A stretch of 64,000 nucleotides of DNA from JAGVPT01 sp963772165 (lineage in GTDB: Bacteria; Bacteroidota; Ignavibacteria; UBA10030; UBA8401). A program made the position numbers and the translations under genes. Positions 53,111-62,950 of the stretch are shown piece after piece. Location: the NCBI GenBank assembly GCA_963772165.1, contig CAVYWA010000011.1, forward strand, positions 1-64,000, in the 5' to 3' direction. The notes under the pieces were generated by a model. The model saw nothing but the letters and a program-made list of their open reading frames with translations, had not been told where the DNA came from and ran no database searches. Within the stretch, counting starts at the first letter, position 1. Every line of letters starts with the position of its first letter.

Positions 53111-54968
53111 CTACGGCGATGGCGCGGCCGTGTTTCCCGGCAACTGGCCTGTGAGTGCGGCGGTTTTGATCTCATAAGCTTTCTTGGCGTAGCGCTGGGC
53201 AAGGTCGGCCTTCCCGAACGATTCTTCGTACATGGCACGCTGGGTGAGCACCTTGATGTACAACCCTTGAAGCTGCTGGGTGTACATGTCTTTTTTACGG
53301 TAGGGGCGGTATAAAAGTGTAGGAAATTCTATTGGGTGATACAGCGAGTCTTTGTAAAGACGGAACGCCAATCCTTCGGGCACTCGGAGGTAATGCGAGG
53401 CAAGGTGAGGTTCAATTTCGCTCGTCACGTACACCGGCACGCTGTCGATATTATGATCGATAAAGCTGTCAATCATGCGATTGTAGCGTGCTTCGATCAC
53501 CGCGGGGTCGTACGGCGCCTCGTGTTCAAATTTATACAATTCTTCCAGGAAAGCTTCTATTTCAACCTTCGATTTTTCATACAACGCCGGATGATTTTTT
53601 TTCATCTGCAAATAGTACCATGAACGGCGGAGCAGTTCTTTATCGATGACGGTTACATCGTCCCGCGCGTGCTTGACGTACTGGAAGTAATACGACGCCG
53701 CAACAAAATAGTCCCACTGGTACGAAATAATGATTGCGTGAGGTTTCAGATTGGCCAGAATTGTTGCGGTGTAGTCTTCGACGAGATAATTGCTGCTCGC
53801 GTCGACTTCAGGCCAGTTCGCCGAAAGCTCGGCGATGACGATCGCGAGAAGAATTGTCGCAAACGCGATTTTTCCCGAAATTTTTTTAAAGATCATTCCT
53901 GCCTCAAGCGCTCCGAAACCCGCAAACATGGCAAGCGAAACATACGCAAGAAGGAAGTACGAATCGATGTCGTTGATGTCGTAGTTGACCGTGTAGGCGA
54001 TGCATCCCGCCAGCAGCAAAAGAATGAACATGAAAATACGCCGTTCCTGCATGAGCAGCCTCCATGCTCCGAGGAGTGAAAAAAGGAGCGGAACGTAGTA
54101 AAACTCTATCGGGGCGGCGTTCAGAAAACGATTCCATTGTTTCGCTGCTGCGGCCGATGACGAGAACATCCATACCCGGTACTGCTTGCCGGAAACATGC
54201 CAGAGAATCCTCTCGAGCGTTGCAGGATATCCCCAATTCAACACGGGCTGCTGGACCGTTCTGATTGGAAAATAGACGTAGACCGAAAGTCCGATGACGA
54301 AAGGAATGGCAAGAATAAAAAGCTGACGGACTCCTTCTCTGGAAAGCCGGAACGCCGAGAAATAAAGGAAAAGGAATGCGGGTGCCAGCAGGATTGTCGT
54401 AAGATGGTTTGTGAAGCTTAATCCAAGGACATACGCAAAGAGCAGCCATTTGCGTTGGTCGATCACTTGTTCTTCAAGAAAGCTAAAGACTGCACGAAGA
54501 AAAAATAGAAGCGTGGCGCTCAGTAAAAAAAGGTGGAAAGCATACACTTCGATCGATGTCGCTTGGTCCCAGAATGTTTGGGAAAATCCCAGGACAAGTG
54601 CCGAAAAGGCAGCGGGGATAATTGAATGGTACAGGATCCTCTATTTTCATCCCGGAGCGGAACAACAGCAGCATCGCATAGAAAAGGAGCACGACGGCGG
54701 ATGACGTCGCAAGCGCGCAAAAGATATTCAAGCGCACGATCTCTTCATGTGCGATTGGCAGGTGAGAAAAAATGTGCGTGGCGAGCGTCCAAAGAGGATA
54801 ACCGGTTGGGTGGGCGATGCCGAGCACATACGGTACGGTTGCAAGCTCTCCGCTGTCGATGAACCCTACCGTTCTCGCAATGGTCTGGGTGTAAACAAAA
54901 AACACTGTCAGCCAGAGAACCGCAGCGACACCATGGTCCAGGTATTTGCTTTCAAGAAATGATTTCAT
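53111..54968 (-). pseudogene. DUF2723 (GT117-like) polytopic membrane protein, one frameshift
   Basis: About 618 aa if repaired. Starts at 54968 with MKSFLESKYL and the DUF2723 signature (IDSGELATVPYVLGIAHPTG, where the Asp-Ser-Gly-Glu and HPTGYPL are typical), followed by many TM helices. At CCCC (GGGG on plus, 54614-54617) one base too many breaks the frame; the other frame continues AAFSALVLGFSQTFWDQATS and runs to 53111. The C-terminal part (about 450 on) is soluble and ends in a TPR-like helix AQRYAKKAYEIKTAAL. Relatives are protein O-mannosyltransferase-like glycosyltransferases. Whether the break is real is open. Confidence 0.8.
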
Positions 54969-57926
54969 TGGAGCGAACGGAGAATCGATTCAAACATCGT
55001 ACGTGTTTCCTTCATGGATGCACGGAGCGACAAAAGAAGCTCCGCGCCCGATGGATAGTTCAGCAGCCGCGCAAGGTAATCGAGAGATTCATCGTCAGCC
55101 GGTAGAAGATGTGTTTTCGTGTCAAGCCCGAGCCGGAGGGCGGTTTCGACACGCCGAAGGTGTGTGTAGTGCTTTCCGACCGCTGTTATCCGTTCATTTT
55201 CTGAGCTGTCGCGTGAATATTCTTCCAGCAGTTCATACATATTTGTCGATGGGAATGCATTGATCCCTCTTGAGAGTTGAAACGCTTGGACGGCAAACTC
55301 CGCATCCATCAATCCTCCTGCGCCAAGCTTAATGTCGAGAAAGTCGGACGACGACGTGCGGCTTCTCGACTCCGTCTTCCGACGCATCGAAAGAATTTCT
55401 TCCGTCCAACCTTTCGGCAGCGGGGACTGGTACGTTAACTCGCGTATCGATTCCATAAGTTCTTCGGAAAAATCCTTATCTCCCGATATCACTCTTGCCC
55501 GCGTCAGCGATTGACGTTCCCACAGCGATGCACGCTGCTGAAGATACTCAACATACTGTTTCCGTGCAACGGCAAGAGGTGCATTCCTTCCCTCCGGCCG
55601 CAGGCGCGCATCAACATCATACAATTTCGCAGCGGACGCCGGATGTGAACATTCCGTGATGATGCGTGCAGCAAGCTGTTCACATTTTTCCGCGTCAAGT
55701 TTTCGATTCGCATCAAAAAGGAAAACAACGTCGAGGTCCGACCCGAAATTCATCTCGTAGCCGCCGAGCTTTCCCAGCCCGATAATGCAGAACCGCACTC
55801 CGCGCGGGATTTTTAATTTTTTTCGTTCTTCGTCGTACAGAAACGAAAGAGTTGAAGAGGCAATATCCGAAAGGGAGCGAAACAGTTGACGTTCATCGAC
55901 GGCACCGAGAGCGTACCTCACCGCCGATTTGCATTCCTCGCGAACCTTCCATGCATCGATACCCTCTTCCGGTGGAACGATGACCGGGTCCTCTCGCAGT
56001 ATTGTGTCGATGCCGGTAAGGATCGTTTCCGCGAGGCCGGGAGAAAGTGAAAATTGCCTTGCGAGCATTCCGCTCCGCGCGCAGATGCTCACCAACGCTT
56101 TGCGGAAATTTTTTTCTGAACAAAGGGCATAGATCGTGTCTGGTGAAGGGGACGAAGAAAAAATCTTTTCACAATGCACCAGGGCACGGCCGGGTGCGAT
56201 CGTGGCGCCAAGTTCTTCCAGGAGCGGCTCGGCGATGTTCTTAAACAGCATCCGTGTCCGTTCGGGATATTCTTTTTTCCCGAGAAGGTTTGTTCCGTAG
56301 AGCATTCGACGAAGAATACGGACCGTTTTCTCGTTGCTCTCGAGACGGTATCGCCCGGCAAACGACTGCGAAAATTCAGAGCCCGGCTTTTCGGCCAAGA
56401 ATTGTTCAAGGTCGGAATGGTGGCTCGAGGCTTTTTTTCGTAAAGACCGTGTTGAAAACGCGGCGGACATCGAGCAAATGTTCGGCAAGAAGTTTTTCGA
56501 ACTGATCCGGCGTCATAGCCATTCGCAGCGCAATCTTCTTACGGTCGCGCTTTGTTTCCGGAAGGGAATGTGTCTGCGCGTATTCGAGCATTTGCAGCCG
56601 GTGTTCGAGCATCCTGAAAAAAATGTACGCTTCCCGGAGGCGGGCTGCTTCGCGGGTTGACAGCAGCAGCGCCGAATGGAGAAGAGCGATTGCTGCAAGC
56701 GTATTCGAATTCCTGAGAGCGGGGTTTTTCCCTCCGTTCAATAGCTGCAGCGCCTGGACGATAAATTCAATATCGCGAATTCCCCCGGCCCGGAGTTTGA
56801 TATTTCGGCCGTCGGAATTCGATTCAATGCGGGTTTTGAGCCGGGAAATTTCTTCGATCGGATTTTGGAAAAAGGTCCGTGGATAGATGAACGGTGTTAG
56901 CGCAGCGAGAAATTTCTCTGCAAAGTGCTCGCTCCCCGCAACGTGCCGCGCTTTGATCAACATCTGTCGTTCCCACAATTCACCGCGCGATTCGTAGTAC
57001 ATGATCGCCGAGTCGTAAGAGCGTATCAGCGACCCCGCTTTCCCGTCCGGCCTGAGGCGCATGTCAACTCTGTAGAAATATCCTTCTTCGGTTGGATGGG
57101 AAAGGCTCTGCATGACGTGTTCGATAAAGCGGACAAAGAATTCGCCGTGGGTCATGGTAAAGGAGGACGACGATTCCATCTCCCCGTCGGCATCAAAGAC
57201 CGCAATGAGGTCGATATCGGAACTGTAGTTGAGCTCTTCTCCGCCGAGTTTTCCCAGTCCGATAATTGTCCACGATGTTCTCGGTTCGCCGCCGTACCGA
57301 TTTCTCATTTCAGCCCAGGAGAGTTCTGCGGCACGTACGGTGATTGCATCGGCAAGATGCGAAAGCTCGCGCGTCGTTGTTTCAAGGTCGGCAAGGCCGA
57401 GAATATCTCTCACGCCGATCCGCAGCATTTCTCTCCGCTGAAACCGTTTCAACACATTGAGCTTCCGTGAATGGGACTGGAACGGTTCGATGCTCTGCTT
57501 CGCCCCGCTCAAGAACTCGTCCTTTGCTTTTGCCTGCTCGAGAATGTTGGTGGCGGTCAGCCATCGAAACAGCTCTGGATCGCGAATAAGAATGTCGGAA
57601 AAATACTGCGATACACCGAAAATGAGCACCAGCGTTTCGAGCAGCACCGGATGCTCGCTCAGGTCGCGCAGGATCGTTGTTTGATTAAAACTGGATTCGA
57701 TAAAACGAAGAAGGTTTGTCGATGCCATTGTTTCATCGGCGGATCGCGTAAGCTGGGCCTCCAGCGGCCCGAAGAACAACGGCGCTTGTTCACCCAGCCC
57801 CGCATCAAAAAAAATCTTCTCGATTGTCTTGATGTGATGAAGCGTTACGGCCGATAATTTGCGTGATGAAGGCGCTGTGGACGGAGTCATTGAAGATTGC
57901 TGAATGAATATGCGTACGGTGGCCAT
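54965..57926 (-). pseudogene. glnE: glutamine synthetase adenylyltransferase/deadenylylase, split by one frameshift
   Basis: About 985 aa if repaired. Both halves of GlnE are present: the N-terminal (deadenylylase) half with IIGLGKLGGEELNYSSDIDL and RMLEHRLQMLEYAQ, and the C-terminal (adenylylase) half with IIGLGKLGGYEMNFGSDLDV and LRRVETALRL. The two are in different frames and meet at seven T's on plus (56432-56438; AAAAAAA on the coding strand). With six A's the protein reads VFNTVFTKKASSHHSDLEQF without a break. As written, the first frame stops at 56406. The start is 57926, or ATG 57890 twelve codons in; neither has a good ribosome binding site. Controls glutamine synthetase by adenylylation. 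Confidence 0.88.
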
Positions 57927-57970
57927 AGTATAGAAAAAAGGGGGGGAAAATTCAATCCATGCAATGGGAA

Positions 57971-57999
57971 TTGATTTTTCCCCGCGCTTCGCCTATATT
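57971..57999 (+). promoter_or_regulatory. sigma70-type promoter of the EthD/crotonase operon
   Basis: TTGATT (57971-57976), 17-nt spacer and TATATT (57994-57999), 38 nt before the ATG at 58038. Confidence 0.65.
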
Positions 58000-58037
58000 A
58001 CGCCGTTGCCGCACACCATTTGAAAAAAAGGAATTTC

Positions 58038-58367
58038 ATGGTAAAACTTATCGCACTCTACAAAAAACCGGACGACGTTCCCGCGTTTGACAAGCATTAC
58101 GCCGAAGTACATACTCCTTTAGTGAAAAAACTTCCCGGCTTGCGGCAGCTTGAACTTTCGAAGATTACCGGCTCGGCGATCGGCGAGACGCCCGAATATT
58201 TATTGTGCGAAATGTATTTTGACTCGAAAGATGCACTCGACGCAGCTCTTGCCTCACCAGCGGGCCGGGCTGCCGGAAAAGACCTTATGGGCTTTGCTGC
58301 AAAATATGTCACGTTAATGTACGCCGATGTGACTTCGCGGGAAAATATTAAATCGTTTGAAGATTGA
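58038..58367 (+). CDS. EthD-domain protein
   Basis: 109 aa from ATG 58038 with AAGGAA upstream. VKLIALYKKPDDVPAFDKHY at the N terminus and HTPLVKKLPGLRQ are the EthD signature (dimeric alpha-beta barrel). Members help degrade ethers or process polyketides in operons with oxidative enzymes, but most have no known reaction. It lies upstream of two crotonase-family genes on the same strand, which suggests a role in degrading a CoA-linked acid. Confidence 0.88.
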   Translation: MVKLIALYKKPDDVPAFDKHYAEVHTPLVKKLPGLRQLELSKITGSAIGETPEYLLCEMYFDSKDALDAALASPAGRAAGKDLMGFAAKYVTLMYADVTSRENIKSFED

Positions 58368-58440
58368 ATTCCTGCATGCAGGAAGACACAAAGGTGCATA
58401 CGTCAATTTTTTTCGAGCATCGCGAACAACAACAATTCGT

Positions 58441-59271
58441 ATGAAAAAATATTCCCCGCTCCCTAAATCCTATCATACCCTTATCTATACAACGTCGGAA
58501 TTCCACGCCACCATTACGCTCAATCGGCCGGAAGTGCACAATGCGCTCAACCTGGAAATGCTGCAGGAACTCGCCGATGCATTGCAGAAAGCGCAATGGG
58601 ACGACCGCGTTGCCGTTATCGTGATCACCGGCGCCGGCTCGAAGGCGTTCTGTACCGGAGCGGACATCAAAGAATGGAACGAAGATTTTCTGACAAAACC
58701 GGATGATTTCTATAAATGGATGGGCGTGTTCATCGAGACGTTTGAACGATTGCGCAATATCGGCAAACCGACGATTGCGAAACTAAACGGGATGGTCGTC
58801 GGCGGAGGAAATGAACTTCAGATGTCATGCGATTTCGCAATTGCTGCATCGGATGTCGTTATCAAGCATGTCGGCACATCCCGCGGAAGCGTTGCCGCTG
58901 CCGGCGGTACCCAGTGGCTGCCGATTATTGTCGGCGATCGCCGCGCACGCGAGATATTAATGCTCGGGAAGGAATTGAAAGCAAAAGAAGCTCTTTCGTG
59001 GGGATTGATCAATCAGGTCGTTCCCCGGAGAAACCTCGATAAAGCGGTTGCTGCGATGGTCGAAACTCTCGTCAATAAGCTGCCGGAATGCACGCGCTAT
59101 ACGAAAGAGCAGCTGAACTTTTGGCGAAATTTTTCGTGGGCCATGACCATCGGCCATGCAAAGGATTGGCTCACGGTCCATACATCCGCTCCGGAGATCG
59201 TGGAAGGGATTCGGGCATTTAACGAAAAAAGACCGATTGACTATAAAAAACTTCGTTCGACGAAAAAGTGA
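58441..59271 (+). CDS. enoyl-CoA hydratase/isomerase family protein
   Basis: 276 aa from ATG 58441; the frame is open upstream but that part lacks family sequence. Crotonase fold with ATITLNRPEVHNALN near 20, an oxyanion-hole Gly pair in AFCTGADIKEW and GMVVGGGNELQMSCDFAIA near 120. The block HVGTSRGSVAAAGGTQWLP near 143 replaces the usual second catalytic Glu region, so activity may differ from simple hydration, as in MenB- or ring-opening-type members. Possibly co-transcribed with EthD. Confidence 0.87.
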   Translation: MKKYSPLPKSYHTLIYTTSEFHATITLNRPEVHNALNLEMLQELADALQKAQWDDRVAVIVITGAGSKAFCTGADIKEWNEDFLTKPDDFYKWMGVFIETFERLRNIGKPTIAKLNGMVVGGGNELQMSCDFAIAASDVVIKHVGTSRGSVAAAGGTQWLPIIVGDRRAREILMLGKELKAKEALSWGLINQVVPRRNLDKAVAAMVETLVNKLPECTRYTKEQLNFWRNFSWAMTIGHAKDWLTVHTSAPEIVEGIRAFNEKRPIDYKKLRSTKK

Positions 59272-59353
59272 AAGTGCGGTACGGTAAAATTCTTCCGTCC
59301 TTCCGAATAACGCGCACGTTCACCTCTTACTCAAAATATCCTGCGAGACTTCC

Positions 59354-60127
59354 ATGAATCTCACCACGATCAATCTGACAAAGGAACCGGGCTACGCCCT
59401 CATACAATTGAACCGGCCGGATGTGCTGAATGCGATCAATATGAAACTGATGGAGGAACTGGTTTCAGCCCTTGAAGAGCTGGACAAAGACGGCGACGTC
59501 CGTTGCGTGATCATTACGGGGAGCGAGAAGGCGTTTGCGGCGGGGGCCGACATCAAGGAAATGGCGGATGCGTCGGCGATGGAAATGCTGCAGCGCGACC
59601 AATTTGCGCGATGGGATCGCATCCGAAAAATAAAAAAGCCGATCGTAGCTGCCGTCAGCGGTTTTGCGCTCGGCGGCGGGTGCGAGCTGGCGATGACATG
59701 CGATATTATTATCGCATCCGAATCGGCGAAATTCGGCCAGCCGGAAATCAACCTCGGTGTTATTCCGGGAGCTGGAGGAACGCAGCGGCTCACCCGCGCA
59801 GTCGGGAAATACAAAGCGATGGAAATGGTGCTTACCGGCGCGATGATGACCGCCGAGGAAGCCAAACAATGGGGCCTTGTTGTTAAAGTGGTTCCCAATG
59901 AATATCTCATTGAAGAAGCAAAGAACCTTGCTAAGGCCATTGCCTCGAAGCCGCCTGTCGCAGTTCGCCTGGGAAAAGAAGCGGTCCTGAAATCGTTCGA
60001 TACAACAATTGAAGGGGGCCTTGAGTTCGAGCGGAAAAACTTTTATATGCTTTTTGCGAGCGATGACCAAAAAGAAGGAATGAAAGCATTTATGGAGAAG
60101 AGAAAAGCAGATTGGAAGGGGAAATGA
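59354..60127 (+). CDS. enoyl-CoA hydratase (crotonase)
   Basis: 257 aa, standard length. NRPDVLNAINMKLMEEL near 18, AFAAGADIKEMAD near 60, SGFALGGGCELAMTCDIIIA near 98 and FGQPEINLGVIPGAGGTQRL near 123; the two catalytic Glu positions (GCELA and PEINLG) are both present, as in true short-chain enoyl-CoA hydratases. It follows the other crotonase by 82 nt. Works in fatty-acid beta-oxidation or a related acyl-CoA route. Confidence 0.93.
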   Translation: MNLTTINLTKEPGYALIQLNRPDVLNAINMKLMEELVSALEELDKDGDVRCVIITGSEKAFAAGADIKEMADASAMEMLQRDQFARWDRIRKIKKPIVAAVSGFALGGGCELAMTCDIIIASESAKFGQPEINLGVIPGAGGTQRLTRAVGKYKAMEMVLTGAMMTAEEAKQWGLVVKVVPNEYLIEEAKNLAKAIASKPPVAVRLGKEAVLKSFDTTIEGGLEFERKNFYMLFASDDQKEGMKAFMEKRKADWKGK

Positions 60128-60161
60128 GTTTATCGGAGGCCAGCGAGTGTGATTCTTCGCA

Positions 60162-60190
60162 TTGACATTAAAGCAATTTCCACGTACCAT
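60162..60190 (+). promoter_or_regulatory. sigma70-type promoter of the barrel/lipoprotein pair
   Basis: TTGACA (60162-60167), 17 nt, TACCAT (60185-60190). The -35 is consensus and the -10 is weak. It lies about 55 nt before the ATG at 60245. Confidence 0.45.
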
Positions 60191-60244
60191 CTCCACACAT
60201 ACGACCACTTCTTATACCAACCATCACTCGGGAAGGACTCGTTT

Positions 60245-60919
60245 ATGAAGACACCAATCACTGTGCTGATCCTGCTCGTGGTTGCGTCACTTATTATTTC
60301 CCAATCACTAGCGTGGGGGCAGCAAAAGCCAATAACGCTTTCCCCGCAAAAATACGCCGTACCCACCGTCTCGATTTTCGTCGCGGGAAATTATTTCGGC
60401 CCGAAGTTTACCGGAATCAATGCGGTCTACAACACTCTAGAGAGCAACTTTGCGCTTCCCCAGGGGACCGATTTCAAGAATTATTATTTTGTCATGGCCG
60501 GCGTGCGGATCAGTCCCACAAACGGGCAAGCGATCCAGGCCGAGTTTGGAGGGAGTATTCTGAAGTCTCCGGAGAGCAACTCGACGAACTTTCTCCAGGA
60601 ATATTATACAGGGGGATCGTATATCCTCAGCCTCCCAATTTCTTCGGTTTCCATTTATGCGGGAGGCGGGCTCGGCTGCGTTTGGTTGAACACTCAGCGC
60701 ACATATACAACGAATCTGGGTGTAGCGCAGATCAACGCCCAGCTCGCGCAATTGCACGGTCTGTGTGGAATACAATTCCTCGAACAATCTGGGGTTTCGT
60801 TTTCGCTCGAGGGCCGTTACAACTATGCGACAACTATTTCGCCTCTTCGGTCTGACCTCGACTTTACGCTCAAAGGCTTTGCAGGGGGCATACAGGTCGG
60901 AATTCCGATCATCATGTAA
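60245..60919 (+). CDS. outer-membrane beta-barrel protein
   Basis: 224 aa from ATG 60245 (GGAAGGA upstream). Signal peptide MKTPITVLILLVVASLIISQ, then alternating strands rich in Gly and aromatic residues (VSIFVAGNYFGPKFTG, YYFVMAGVRISPTNGQ, VSIYAGGGLGCVW), ending in GFAGGIQVGIPIIM. Typical of OmpW/OmpA-like eight-strand barrels; no specific family recognised. The lipoprotein gene follows by 54 nt, so they may be one unit, echoing the barrel plus lipoprotein pair at 13.2-14.9 kb. Confidence 0.75.
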   Translation: MKTPITVLILLVVASLIISQSLAWGQQKPITLSPQKYAVPTVSIFVAGNYFGPKFTGINAVYNTLESNFALPQGTDFKNYYFVMAGVRISPTNGQAIQAEFGGSILKSPESNSTNFLQEYYTGGSYILSLPISSVSIYAGGGLGCVWLNTQRTYTTNLGVAQINAQLAQLHGLCGIQFLEQSGVSFSLEGRYNYATTISPLRSDLDFTLKGFAGGIQVGIPIIM

Positions 60920-60973
60920 GATGACATACAATTTCCACAGTTTCCTAACAACAGCAGTCGAAAGGAGTTTTTC

Positions 60974-62836
60974 ATGAATCGAATGTCCCCAATACTCAAG
61001 ATTTACATCGCGTGTATTTTTGCCATGTTGGCAGGGTGCAAACAAAATTCTTCAACGCCGATTGAGCCGGCATCGCTTGTGACATACCAGCCTAAGGGGA
61101 CGATCACCGGTTTAATTGTGAATAGAATTACCAATACGCCCGTAAAAGGTGCCGTCATTTCTGTCGGGTACGACGGCGGCGTGCAATCGGTAACCTCCGA
61201 CGCGGCGGGAGCGTATTCATTTGCTAATGTACCGGTCGGACAATATCAGATTGTCAACGGGACGGCCGTTTTTTCAGGCACGTACACACTCACCGTATCG
61301 CTTGTCGCGTACAACGCTAGTCAAACGGACACAACCAAGAGGTACAGAAACTACTATTATGACAATGTCACCATTACCTTCACCTCGCTTGCATCGAGCG
61401 ATTCACTCTCCATACTAGGGGGTACAAATGCCGTGACCGATATGGTAGGGAGCGCTCTTCTCCAGATCTCATATCTCAATACTACAGTCGCCGGACAGGT
61501 CGTCGACCAGAATCAGCAGCCGGTTGCCAACGCAACGGTCATGCTGTACGATGCTACCGTATTTCCTAATGTCTTGATCGGTCAGACCACAACATCGGCA
61601 TCGGGCGCCTATCTTTTTTCAGCCGTCGACAATGGATTAACGATCGTTCTCAAATCGCGAAGCAGCGATGGCTCGCTCCAGGGAACTTCGGCTGCATTCA
61701 CGCTCCCGGCCAACGCGCTCAGCGATTCACTCCGTTCTCAAGTCACCGCGGAAAGGCTTATGCTGACGCCGGCCGATAATGTCAATCCATTTGTCATCGG
61801 TCTTACTCCGGAGAATAATTCCGACGTTTCGCCCAGCAATCTTCAGGTGGTCTACACATTTTCCGAGCCGATTAAACAAAAGGCATTCACGCGGACTGAT
61901 TTGCCTCTCGGCAGCAACACCATCATTGATGATATCAAGATTACCTATTTAGGGCTTAAGAAAACTGCAACCGCCATCACATTTTCGGCTCAGTGGAATA
62001 GCAATTTTACGCAGCTGACTATTACACCGCAAGGAATTGTAGGGTCGGCAAAATATTCCGTGGATCTGACGGCAGCGTTTACCTCGGGCCAACTTACCGA
62101 CAATGCAAACTTAGCGGTCGTCAATAACCCGAATATCACCGGGGACTTCGAGGTATTGCAATTTACAACGAATGGTGCATCTCCGGTTCCCGCGGCGCCC
62201 GTATTGACGCGAAGGTTCATAACCGGGCTTTTCGGTAACCTCGATTTCGGCGGCGGCACTGTGGGGCTTGAGTGGAATTATGATCCCAACGCGCGAAGCT
62301 ATAACATCTACTGGAGTGTCGACGGAGGATCGTTCCAACTCCTCCAAGCAGATTTCTACGATGTTCAGTTTAGCGCTAACACCGGGTCACTTGTTTATCC
62401 CTCGGGTGCGACCAACCCGTTGAGAGGGAGTTCTGTGCAGTATCTCGTCCGGGGAGTGAGCAAGGATCTTGTTGAAGGCGCATCAAGCAACATCATCACG
62501 GTCACTGACGCTGTGAAACCGCAGCTATTGGCTTCATCCGGCGTTGCAGCGGCAGGCGGAACAAATTCGTGGACATATACTCTGCGCTTTACGGAACCGC
62601 TCACGATCTCAACCGCGGAAGCTATTGGGAATTATTCTTTTGCGAACACGAGCACAGTGGCGTTCACCGTGAATAACGCGAACTACCTTGGGAACGTTGC
62701 CGGCGTTTATGTTGTCCAATTGGGTGTTACCACAAGCGCGGCATTGCCGGTGGGATACATCCTTGTCGTCAGCAGCAATGTAACGGACCTTGCCGGAAAT
62801 GGAGTCGACCAGACAGCAAACAGCAAGACGTTCTAA
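60974..62836 (+). CDS. large Ig-like lipoprotein with carboxypeptidase-regulatory-like domains
   Basis: 620 aa lipoprotein (lipobox LAGC, Cys at about residue 22). Domain order: a carboxypeptidase-regulatory-like beta-sandwich (GTITGLIVNRITNTPVKGAV, about 38-115), a second of the same type (AGQVVDQNQQPVANATVMLY, about 174-250), an SbsA-type Ig-like domain (PFVIGLTPENNSDVSP, about 270-395), then fibronectin/Ig-like repeats to the end. GAAAGGAG precedes the ATG. Probably a surface-exposed structural or adhesion protein. A rho-independent terminator follows 20 nt after the stop. Confidence 0.82.
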   Translation: MNRMSPILKIYIACIFAMLAGCKQNSSTPIEPASLVTYQPKGTITGLIVNRITNTPVKGAVISVGYDGGVQSVTSDAAGAYSFANVPVGQYQIVNGTAVFSGTYTLTVSLVAYNASQTDTTKRYRNYYYDNVTITFTSLASSDSLSILGGTNAVTDMVGSALLQISYLNTTVAGQVVDQNQQPVANATVMLYDATVFPNVLIGQTTTSASGAYLFSAVDNGLTIVLKSRSSDGSLQGTSAAFTLPANALSDSLRSQVTAERLMLTPADNVNPFVIGLTPENNSDVSPSNLQVVYTFSEPIKQKAFTRTDLPLGSNTIIDDIKITYLGLKKTATAITFSAQWNSNFTQLTITPQGIVGSAKYSVDLTAAFTSGQLTDNANLAVVNNPNITGDFEVLQFTTNGASPVPAAPVLTRRFITGLFGNLDFGGGTVGLEWNYDPNARSYNIYWSVDGGSFQLLQADFYDVQFSANTGSLVYPSGATNPLRGSSVQYLVRGVSKDLVEGASSNIITVTDAVKPQLLASSGVAAAGGTNSWTYTLRFTEPLTISTAEAIGNYSFANTSTVAFTVNNANYLGNVAGVYVVQLGVTTSAALPVGYILVVSSNVTDLAGNGVDQTANSKTF

Positions 62837-62855
62837 TCTCTCATCGCGCTACGAA

Positions 62856-62893
62856 AAAGGCTCCGGGTTAATTATACACCGGAGCCTTTTTTA
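62856..62893 (+). terminator. rho-independent terminator after lipoprotein
   Basis: Stem AAGGCTCCGG / CCGGAGCCTT with a 12-nt loop, followed by TTTTTTATT. It separates this gene from the convergent dehydrogenase gene. Confidence 0.88.
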
Positions 62894-62950
62894 TTGTGAA
62901 AAATTTTTTAAAATCGGTGGCAATAAAAAAAGTAAGAAGCGTCCCCGCGT

